Source: Glaciecola sp. HTCC2999
GTDB lineage: Bacteria > Pseudomonadota > Gammaproteobacteria > Enterobacterales > Alteromonadaceae
Length of the DNA: 64,000 nt
Assembly: GCF_000155775.1 (NCBI RefSeq)
Contig: NZ_DS989810.1
Location: 348,496 to 412,495, forward strand
Direction of reading: 5' to 3'
This document shows positions 57,147 through 64,000 of this stretch, one piece after another; the stretch's first letter is position 1; every line of letters begins with the position of its first letter. The translations under genes were made by a program, and so were the position numbers. The notes beneath the pieces are model-generated. The model ran no database searches. It saw nothing but the letters and a program-made list of their open reading frames with translations, and was not told where the DNA came from.

Positions 57147-60068
57147 ATGAATATTCTAGTAAGCGATAGAAATTACTCCCAAAATTTACTATCTAAAAGG
57201 TGCTTTTTCTTTGGCTCAGTTCTATCTTTTGTGAGGCTATGCCCGAAAATAAAATTTATGGCGATGTTGTTTATATTTTCATTCACAAGTTACGTCAGTG
57301 CCGATATTTCTGCCCAATCACCACTTAAAATTGCAGACAACGGTCTCTACTTTGATGGTAAAGATTTAGATTATGGTACTGTTTCTCAAGCAGACACTGG
57401 TGATAAATATGATTTTTTCTTTGGTCGCAGTATATCTGCCCACGGAGATGCGGTTAAAACTTACAAGCATTTTGTATTTATGACATGGTATCGGGGTGGT
57501 AAAAATGACAGACATGTCATGTTAACTCGTCTAAACACCCTAACAGGTAAAACCGTAGACATAGAATTTCCACACCAACATACAGGTTTTAGAGGTAACC
57601 CACTGATAGGTGAATCACACAACACGATTGGAATCGCGGTAAGTCCGATTAATGGCACCATACATATGGTTTATGATATGCATGCTTATGATAATAATAA
57701 TCATGATGGTGTTTTCAAAGATGATTTCTTTCGATATTCATTTAGCATACCCGGAGCAGCTGAAGTATCAGATGAAGAATTTACTCTCCAACAATTTGTG
57801 AAAGATACAAGTGAGATTAGCCAAGGTGAAGATGATTATAAGCATCTAGTTATGACAGGCAACTTATCCGATAAAGGTAATTTTGCTCGCTTAACATATC
57901 CTAAGTTTTTTTCAACCGATGATGGAACATTATTACTATATATGCGTTTGGGTGGTAATAATAATGGGGCATACTTATTTAATAGCTATGATGCAGCCAC
58001 TGAGACATGGTCCAAATTTACTAAGTTTAACGAAAATAATCAGAAAAGCTTAGGAAATGAATATAACTGGGGCCTATATGGCAACATGAAATACCTTAAT
58101 GGCAAGCTACGTATTGGTTTTCAACAGCGCAGCAGTGACAACAATGATAAATACAAATATCAAAATGGTGTTTACTACGCTTATTCTAACCATCCGCGAG
58201 GAACTGGTGACTGGTTTAATCATCGCGACGAGTCCATTACTTGGCCGTTAATAAACTCAGATGAAATCAAAGTGTTTGAGCCAGGTGATTATATTACTCA
58301 CGAGCAGCCAAATTCTGTATATATAGTTAAAGACTTTGATTGGACAGTAACCGCACGTGGTGATATCCACACTATCAGCTTAGTAAAAACGAATGCATCT
58401 TCTGCAGAAGCTACAAAGTTTGGATTTGCAGATGTAGAAAAAGAACAAGTCTACATTCACGCTTATAAACCTGCGGGCGCAGATGAATTTATTATAGATA
58501 CCGAATTTGTAGGTGCCTCAGCCATTTATACATCAGGTGATAACATTTATATTATAGGGTTGGATAATGGTAGACCTTATATTGAGGTTGCTAAAGGTGG
58601 TACTAATGAATTTACTCGAGCTTATACATCTAATTCTGGACCAATATTCACACATGGAACCATATATATAAACGATGGAGTGGTTTATTTCTACATGCAG
58701 GAGCGTGGCACAGGTAATGCAACACCGCTATATCTTCAAATATTTGACTTGGGTATTTCGCAGGTAAATGTCAGTTTTCCAGAAGCTCAACTTACTATTC
58801 CAAAGGGATATTCTGAGCTATCAATTACCGCATTACCAACGGTTGGCAATTCATCTAAAAGTATAACAAGTGTGTCGCTATTCATTAACAATAATCTAGT
58901 TTCTACACTCGATACTGCGCCATTTAATTGGTCTCAAGCGGAAGCATTACTAAAAGATTTAGATATCGGAACCTATCAGCTCAAAGCGGTGGCAACTGAT
59001 AACACTGACGCTACTGTCGAATCCACGATGGATGTAATAGTAGTTGATAGTGCACCGACAATTGCTTTTTCCAACAACAACGTTGAGTTACTAGAAGGGT
59101 ATGATGAAGTAACGATTTCAGTAACAGCAAGCTCGCCAGATACTAATCGCAGTATTACCGAAACAAGGCTTTACCTTAACGATACACTGGTCAGCAGAAA
59201 TGATATAGCGCCCTACACTTGGACATTTGCCGATGCTGCGTTACAGGGGCTAGTCGCTGGTAGTTATACTCTGCGAGCAGAGGTTACTGATAGCGAGAAT
59301 GAAACTGCTGAAGCTTCAGCCACAATCACGGTGATTGATCCTACACCAACAGTCAGTTTTGCTAAAGATACGTTTACATTAACAGAAGGCTACACAGCGT
59401 TTTCTCTAAATGTCAATGCAACCACTCCAGTTTCAGGACGTACCGTGGCAGAAGTACAGTTACTCGTAAATGATAACGTCATTCGCAGTGAAACAGTAAC
59501 TCCTTATCAATGGGGGCATAATGCTGATTTCCAGGCTGAATTACTTAACTTCCCAGTAGGCACACATACGTTAAAAGCGATCGTAACTGATAGTGCGGGT
59601 TTAAAAGCAGAAGCGACTGCAACATTAAGTGTGCAAGAGGTCGTTGTGGCACCCGTTGTTACATTCAGCCAAATCCCGACCTCAATACAACAGGGTTATA
59701 GTGATTTAATGATTACGGCAAGTGCTACTACTCCAATGCGTACACGCACAATAGCGCATGTTAGCTTATTTGTGAACGATATCAAAATAGCACAGGTAGA
59801 CACCGCACCATACCAATGGACTGACAGCATGAGTGGTTTAGCATCATTGACAGCAGGTACATATCAACTACGTGCAGTTGCTACTGATAGTGCGGGTGTA
59901 GAATCAGCCATAACAGGACAACTAGTTATTGCTGCGCAACCATCTACCACACCAACACCTACGCCGACACCATCACAGCCAAGTTCCGACGGAGGCTCTG
60001 GTGGTTCTACCTCATTATTAATGTTGGGATTAATGTTGCTATGCTTATGTAGAAAGGTAATACGTTAG
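57147..60068 (+). CDS. PL24-type ulvan lyase with four Ig-like repeats and GlyGly-CTERM tail
   Basis: 973 aa. Long signal sequence (about 53 residues, cleavage near YVSA); AAGG precedes the ATG. Residues 55-535 are a PL24-like propeller with His158 (GESHNT), His179 (YDMHAY), Tyr306 (EYNWGLY) and Arg322 (KLRIGF). Residues about 540-935 hold four Ig-like units of about 97 residues (each with [16 protein letters not shown]-type and [11 protein letters not shown]-type strands). A Thr/Pro linker (TPTPTPTPS), then GGSGGS, a hydrophobic helix and a basic end (CRKVIR) form a GlyGly-CTERM sorting tail, typically processed by a rhombosortase in the inner membrane on the way to type II secretion. Probably the released, extracellular ulvan lyase that begins attack on the polymer. 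Confidence 0.87.
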   Translation: MNILVSDRNYSQNLLSKRCFFFGSVLSFVRLCPKIKFMAMLFIFSFTSYVSADISAQSPLKIADNGLYFDGKDLDYGTVSQADTGDKYDFFFGRSISAHGDAVKTYKHFVFMTWYRGGKNDRHVMLTRLNTLTGKTVDIEFPHQHTGFRGNPLIGESHNTIGIAVSPINGTIHMVYDMHAYDNNNHDGVFKDDFFRYSFSIPGAAEVSDEEFTLQQFVKDTSEISQGEDDYKHLVMTGNLSDKGNFARLTYPKFFSTDDGTLLLYMRLGGNNNGAYLFNSYDAATETWSKFTKFNENNQKSLGNEYNWGLYGNMKYLNGKLRIGFQQRSSDNNDKYKYQNGVYYAYSNHPRGTGDWFNHRDESITWPLINSDEIKVFEPGDYITHEQPNSVYIVKDFDWTVTARGDIHTISLVKTNASSAEATKFGFADVEKEQVYIHAYKPAGADEFIIDTEFVGASAIYTSGDNIYIIGLDNGRPYIEVAKGGTNEFTRAYTSNSGPIFTHGTIYINDGVVYFYMQERGTGNATPLYLQIFDLGISQVNVSFPEAQLTIPKGYSELSITALPTVGNSSKSITSVSLFINNNLVSTLDTAPFNWSQAEALLKDLDIGTYQLKAVATDNTDATVESTMDVIVVDSAPTIAFSNNNVELLEGYDEVTISVTASSPDTNRSITETRLYLNDTLVSRNDIAPYTWTFADAALQGLVAGSYTLRAEVTDSENETAEASATITVIDPTPTVSFAKDTFTLTEGYTAFSLNVNATTPVSGRTVAEVQLLVNDNVIRSETVTPYQWGHNADFQAELLNFPVGTHTLKAIVTDSAGLKAEATATLSVQEVVVAPVVTFSQIPTSIQQGYSDLMITASATTPMRTRTIAHVSLFVNDIKIAQVDTAPYQWTDSMSGLASLTAGTYQLRAVATDSAGVESAITGQLVIAAQPSTTPTPTPTPSQPSSDGGSGGSTSLLMLGLMLLCLCRKVIR

Positions 60069-60084
60069 TATTATCGTAACCATA

Positions 60085-60117
60085 TAAAAAAGAGCATGTT
60101 TTACATGCTCTTTTTTT
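60085..60117 (+). terminator. Rho-independent terminator after the large PL24 gene
   Basis: AGAGCATG (60091-60098) pairs with CATGCTCT (60104-60111) around TTTTA, extended by flanking A and T runs and followed by seven T. Sits 17 bases after the stop. Confidence 0.92.
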
Positions 60118-60383
60118 GACTGATATCGTTATAATTTCAATGTAACACCTAATATTACATGTCTATCAAAAAAGACTAACTAACATAAAAGCATTCTTTC
60201 CTTAAGCAGCATTTATCGCGGTATTGCTAGTTTAATGTTCACCTCCCAAGCCGACAATTATGTTGTTGTCTATGTTCTAAGTTTGACCCATACTTAATTA
60301 CACACAACTATCCATAACAGGCAGCATATCAAACTCGAAGCCCACTCAAATCAAACCAATACCAACCATAAACCGTAAATTAA

Positions 60384-60408
60384 TGAGTTATATTGACTGA
60401 AAATGACT
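60384..60408. promoter_or_regulatory. 10-bp-phased TGANT repeats upstream of the beta-helix/xyl operon
   Basis: TGAGT 60384, TGACT 60394, TGACT 60404. Lies in the 408-base gap 60069-60476, which otherwise holds only the terminator at 60085 and no recognisable gene or RNA. About 70 bases upstream of the start at 60477. Confidence 0.5.
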
Positions 60409-60476
60409 TAAATATTTGTTTTTTTGTGGTAGAGTTAACATATTGTGTTTTTTTTGTTAAGCAATTGGAGTTAGCT

Positions 60477-62126
60477 ATGAAAGCAACCTGCCTCGGCGCT
60501 TTATCAATCCTTTTTACATCATTGCCGTTACCCACATTGGCGAATACGTTGCCTGACATTTTATCTAGCGACACTGATTATTTAACGGATTTCTCTTATG
60601 CTGGATATAAATTTGGCACGACACCTCTTCCTACTGCTACTGGTACAGTCATTAATGTAACTGATTATGGAGCAGTACCCGACGATGCCATTGATGATAC
60701 TCACGCGATTATCAAAGCAATTGATGCTGCTAACTCAACGACTGGAAATGTCATTGTGCGTTTTCCTAAAGGCCGTTTTATTATCAGTGATTATATTGAA
60801 ATTACGCGTAGCAATTTTGTTTTACAAGGAGCTGGCAGCGGCAAGTTAGGCACAGTTTTTTATTTCCCAAGGCCATTGAGCATGGTGGATGATAAAGGGA
60901 AATTAGAGGAAATCCGTAAATACCTAAAAAAATACGATAAACGCCAGAGAACCCCAACTGAAAACTTAGATATTTTATATTCTGAATATTCATGGACAGC
61001 GGGCTATTTGTGGGTTGGCCCAAAAGGCAACCGTGGTTTTGCATATCTAGATGAATACAACACTCCAGCATCTGCTGATTTGGCGATGGGACAACAAGGT
61101 GCTCGTGGCGAACGGATATTATCCGTCTCCGATACGAGCAAATTTAGCGCAGGGCAACGTATCGAAATTCTATGGCATAACCGCCAAGGTAAAGAAGGTG
61201 CGCTGATTCAGTCTATCTACGGTGATACCGATTTGGCTATAGGTTCTCGACATTGGACAAACCCTGACAAACCTCTTGTTAAACAGCGTACAGTAGTTGA
61301 AGCTATTAATGGCGATAAAATAACGATTGCAGATACATTACTCCATGATATCAACATGAAATTACCAGTTCATATTAAACAATGGGAACCAATAGATAAT
61401 GTAGGCATTGAAGATATACGTTTTGAATTCCCAAGTGCAGCTTGGTTTGGTCACCATGTAGAAGCGGGCTACAATGGTATTTACCTCTCCGGTGTCGCCG
61501 ACAGTTGGATCCGTAACACAAGTTTCGAAAACGCAGACAGTGGAGTCATTACCTATGACAGCGCCAATGTAACTATTTCAGATCTAAATTTCACTGGTGA
61601 TAAAGCCGGTCATTACGCGGTACATTTAGGCAATGTACATAATTTTTTGGTGCAGGGCTTACATATTTTCACGCCAGTTGTGCATACGTTTACTTTTAAT
61701 ACACAGTCTACACGAAGTGTTTACAAGGATTCATTTGCCTACGCTGGTGTTGTGCTCGATCAACATGCTGGTGCTAACCACCAGAACTTGTTTGATAACC
61801 TAACTTTGAACATCGATGTTCTACCTAATGCTACACGCCCAACATACCCTTTGTATAACGGCTCTGGCGCAGGGTATTGGCAGCCGGGGCATGGTCGTTT
61901 TAACACGTCTTGGAACCTCAAGCTCAATATTCGCAGCGGTGTTTTGAGTGGACAGAAATTACATATAGAAGGTCTTGCTGAAGGTCCTGACGCTCGTGTC
62001 ATCGGCTTATCTGGTAATCGTGAACTCACCCTAGAATATTTTCCTACACCTTATGTTGAGCGTCTCAACGAACGGGTGTCGGACATACCCTCTCTTTACG
62101 ATTATCAATTACAACAAAGAGATTAA
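60477..62126 (+). CDS. Secreted right-handed beta-helix protein (pectate-lyase-like superfamily)
   Basis: 549 aa from the ATG at 60477 (GGAG seven bases upstream); the upstream in-frame ATG at 60393 would bury the signal peptide, which ends at TLANT. Opening TVINVTDYGAVPDDAIDDTHAI is the classic start of the Pectate_lyase_3/GH28-related beta helix, followed by helical rungs (NVGIEDIRFEF, ADSWIRNTSFENADSG, NVTISDLNFTGDKAGHYAVHLG). The substrate and whether it hydrolyses or eliminates are unknown, and I cannot place it in a CAZy family. It is 11 bases ahead of xylB and xylA, so it may release xylose-containing units of ulvan. The substrate is inference. Confidence 0.8.
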   Translation: MKATCLGALSILFTSLPLPTLANTLPDILSSDTDYLTDFSYAGYKFGTTPLPTATGTVINVTDYGAVPDDAIDDTHAIIKAIDAANSTTGNVIVRFPKGRFIISDYIEITRSNFVLQGAGSGKLGTVFYFPRPLSMVDDKGKLEEIRKYLKKYDKRQRTPTENLDILYSEYSWTAGYLWVGPKGNRGFAYLDEYNTPASADLAMGQQGARGERILSVSDTSKFSAGQRIEILWHNRQGKEGALIQSIYGDTDLAIGSRHWTNPDKPLVKQRTVVEAINGDKITIADTLLHDINMKLPVHIKQWEPIDNVGIEDIRFEFPSAAWFGHHVEAGYNGIYLSGVADSWIRNTSFENADSGVITYDSANVTISDLNFTGDKAGHYAVHLGNVHNFLVQGLHIFTPVVHTFTFNTQSTRSVYKDSFAYAGVVLDQHAGANHQNLFDNLTLNIDVLPNATRPTYPLYNGSGAGYWQPGHGRFNTSWNLKLNIRSGVLSGQKLHIEGLAEGPDARVIGLSGNRELTLEYFPTPYVERLNERVSDIPSLYDYQLQQRD

Positions 62127-62137
62127 GGAACACCAGC

Positions 62138-63601
62138 ATGTATATCGGGATTGACTTAGGTACATCGGGCATTAAAGCAGTACTCACCTCGACCACCGGG
62201 GAGATTATTGCACAAGCGACTGCTGGACTTGAATGTAGCCATCTGCACCCATTACACAGTGAACAACACCCACAAGATTGGGTGAATGCATTGCATTTGG
62301 TTATGGCAGATTTGCAACAACAGCAGTCGTTGGCGCAGGTGCGCTCGATTGGATTGAGCGGACAAATGCATGGAGCGGTTTTACTTGACGTTCAGGGCCA
62401 AGTATTGCGTCCTGCCATTTTATGGAATGATGGACGTAGCTTTGCTGAGTGCGAAGAGCTGTCAACTCATACAACGGATGCGCTCAACATCACAGGCAAC
62501 CTCATCATGCCTGGCTTTACCGCTCCTAAATTATTGTGGGTTAAGACCCATGAGCCGGATATTTTTGCACAAATTAATAAAGTACTCTTACCCAAAGACT
62601 TTCTACGTTATATTTTATCTGGTGAATACGTTACCGAAATGTCTGACGCAAGCGGCACTATGTGGCTAGATGTTACCAAACGGCGCTGGAGTAAAGAGAT
62701 GCTAGCTGCTACTGGGCTATCTGAAAAACATATGCCAACGCTATGTGAAGGTAGCGAAGTCAGTACGCAAGTCACTCCTGAATTATACACCAAATGGGGA
62801 TTACCAGCTAATGTCAATATTGCTGGTGGTGGTGGTGATAATGCTGCAGGTGCCGTAGGTATCGGCTTAGTCGAACCTGGACAAGCGATGCTATCTTTAG
62901 GCACATCAGGCGTGTATTTTGTAGTAACAGATACTTATTCTTCTGCACCACGTAAAGCCGTACATAGCTTTTGTCATGCATTACCCAATACGTGGCATTT
63001 AATGTCAGTCATGCTAAGCGCAGCTTCTTGTACTGACTGGCTGTGTAAGTCAATTATAAATACCGATATCAATACGATGTTCGAACAGTTAGACCAACGC
63101 ACCGATTACACGCCAAGCAAGCTATTATTTTTACCTTATTTAAGTGGCGAGCGCACTCCGCACAACGACCCAGATGCCAAAGGTGTCTTCATTGGTTTAA
63201 CGCAATCCACCACTTACCTAGATATGTTTCAAGCCGTGTTAGAAGGGGTAACATTTGCGTTTAAGGACGGTTTTGATGCAATTCATGAGGTTGCACCAGA
63301 AGTCGATGAAATCAACATTATTGGCGGTGGAGCTAAAAGCCCCTACTGGCGTCAACTGATCGCTAATGTATTACAATCCCCTGTGGTATATCGCGAGGGC
63401 AGTGAAGCTGGAGCTGCCCTAGGTGCAGCTAGGCTAGCGATACTAGCTGATACTGATGCTTCAGTAAGCGACGTCTGTGCACCGCCTGCCGAACTCGACA
63501 GACATACACCAGACTCAGCGTTAAATACCCAATACCAACAAAAATATGCGCTATATCAACAGCTATATAAGCAACTTTACCCTATTTTTAAGCAACTATA
63601 A
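62138..63601 (+). CDS. xylB: Xylulokinase
   Basis: 487 aa, normal length. FGGY kinase with XylB hallmarks: GIDLGTSGIKAVL, SIGLSGQMHGAVLLD (containing the catalytic-site MHG), LRPAILWNDGR and PYLSGERTPHNDPDAKG. Converts xylulose to xylulose 5-phosphate. AAGGAA upstream; 11 bases after the beta-helix gene and 23 before xylA, forming an operon for the xylose part of ulvan. Confidence 0.95.
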   Translation: MYIGIDLGTSGIKAVLTSTTGEIIAQATAGLECSHLHPLHSEQHPQDWVNALHLVMADLQQQQSLAQVRSIGLSGQMHGAVLLDVQGQVLRPAILWNDGRSFAECEELSTHTTDALNITGNLIMPGFTAPKLLWVKTHEPDIFAQINKVLLPKDFLRYILSGEYVTEMSDASGTMWLDVTKRRWSKEMLAATGLSEKHMPTLCEGSEVSTQVTPELYTKWGLPANVNIAGGGGDNAAGAVGIGLVEPGQAMLSLGTSGVYFVVTDTYSSAPRKAVHSFCHALPNTWHLMSVMLSAASCTDWLCKSIINTDINTMFEQLDQRTDYTPSKLLFLPYLSGERTPHNDPDAKGVFIGLTQSTTYLDMFQAVLEGVTFAFKDGFDAIHEVAPEVDEINIIGGGAKSPYWRQLIANVLQSPVVYREGSEAGAALGAARLAILADTDASVSDVCAPPAELDRHTPDSALNTQYQQKYALYQQLYKQLYPIFKQL

Positions 63602-63624
63602 TCTTCAATATGATAGGTAACAAC

Positions 63625-64000
63625 ATGCAAAACTATTTTAACGATATTCCTCATATTAAATTTGAGGGACCAAACTCAACTAACCCTCTTGCATTTAAAC
63701 ATTATGACGCCAACGAAATCGTCGCAGGTAAACCAATGCGTGAGCATTTGCGATTTGCTGCATGCTACTGGCACAACTTCTGTTGGGATGGCGCAGATGT
63801 ATTTGGTCAAGGCACTTTTAACCGCCCGTGGTTAACAGCAGCAGCACAAGCCAATCCAATGCAAGCAGCAAAAGATAAAGCCGATGCTGCATTTGAGTTT
63901 TATCAGCGCTTAGGTATTGATTATTATTGTTTCCACGACATTGATGTTGCGCCTGAAGGCAATAGCGTCAAAGAGTACGTTGAGAACCTTGCCGTTATGA
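63625..64000 (+). CDS. xylA: Xylose isomerase (5' part, cut by window edge)
   Basis: 125 codons visible from the ATG at 63625 (AGGTAA upstream; an in-frame ATG at 63610 is less likely). The N-terminus YFNDIPHIKFEGPNSTNPLAF, then MREHLRFAACYWHNFCWDGADVFG and YYCFHDIDVAPEG are those of the E. coli-type XylA, including the active-site His in CFHD. Converts D-xylose to D-xylulose in the cytoplasm. Confidence 0.95.
   Translation, partial: MQNYFNDIPHIKFEGPNSTNPLAFKHYDANEIVAGKPMREHLRFAACYWHNFCWDGADVFGQGTFNRPWLTAAAQANPMQAAKDKADAAFEFYQRLGIDYYCFHDIDVAPEGNSVKEYVENLAVM

Noticed and set aside
60120-60380. Possible small RNA or gene scrap between the terminator and the phased repeats
   Set aside because: No open frame with a ribosome site, no convincing hairpin set and no promoter-terminator pair; left as intergenic.
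60393-60476. Longer start for the beta-helix protein
   Set aside because: The extension would precede a good signal peptide and overlap the phased repeats; the ATG at 60477 has GGAG at proper distance.
1-64000. CRISPR arrays, tRNA/rRNA genes, prophage or insertion sequences
   Set aside because: No regularly spaced repeat array, cloverleaf, integrase, transposase or terminal inverted repeats were seen; the only repeats are the phased operator-like pentamers and the internal lipoprotein repeat.

Overview
The window is an A+T-rich stretch from a marine, alga-associated gammaproteobacterium, most likely an Alteromonadales member. The evidence is the style of the TonB-dependent receptors, a GlyGly-CTERM sorting tail, LldD and KduI of gammaproteobacterial type, and many lipoprotein enzymes. 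I cannot name the genus. Almost every gene fits one task: taking apart ulvan (sulfated rhamnose, glucuronic/iduronic acid and xylose) from green algae and catabolising its sugars. No tRNA, rRNA, CRISPR array, integrase or intact insertion sequence was seen. Layout: (1) 1-8,943, minus strand: a cut ThuA-like lipoprotein, GH105, PL25-type lyase, S1 sulfatase, a three-gene transhydrogenase (pntAA-pntAB-pntB) and kduD. (2) 9,231-16,715: a DeoR/UlaR-like regulator, then the L-rhamnose operon on the minus strand (fused RhaEW aldolase/dehydrogenase, RhaI isomerase, an NCS1-type permease, an FGGY kinase). (3) 16,907-29,012: a YgjV-like membrane protein, S1 sulfatase, lipoprotein TIM-barrel isomerase, GH105, PL24-type lyase, S1 sulfatase, RpiB-family isomerase, an unusual PL25-plus-jelly-roll fusion and a PL25-type lyase. 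(4) 29,005-48,929, minus strand: GH106, TonB receptor, a decayed GH78 relic, a sulfatase-GH39 fusion, GH78, lldD, S1 sulfatase, PL24-type lyase, octaheme cytochrome-TPR protein and kduI. (5) 49,077-60,068: a TonB-receptor operon with two surface-type VCBS/LamG-like lipoproteins (one frameshifted), and a divergent large PL24-type lyase with Ig-like repeats and GlyGly-CTERM. (6) 60,477-64,000: a secreted beta-helix protein, xylB and the start of xylA. How the parts work together: secreted or surface lyases (three PL24-like, three PL25-like) cut ulvan next to uronic acid. The receptors import oligomers. Periplasmic sulfatases, GH105, GH78, GH106 and the GH39-like domain reduce them to unsaturated uronate, rhamnose and xylose. 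KduI (perhaps also the RpiB-like enzyme) and KduD lead uronate to 2-keto-3-deoxygluconate. RhaI, the kinase, RhaEW and LldD lead rhamnose to DHAP and pyruvate, and XylA/XylB lead xylose to xylulose 5-phosphate. kdgK, eda, a sulfatase-maturing enzyme and rhaM are not in the window. The most notable observation is regulatory. Most of the long promoter regions carry TGATT/TGACT pentamers repeated in phase at exactly 10 bp (for example 24971/24981/24991/25001, 5188/5198/5208, 60384/60394/60404). This suggests one regulon-wide operator, possibly bound by the DeoR-type regulator.
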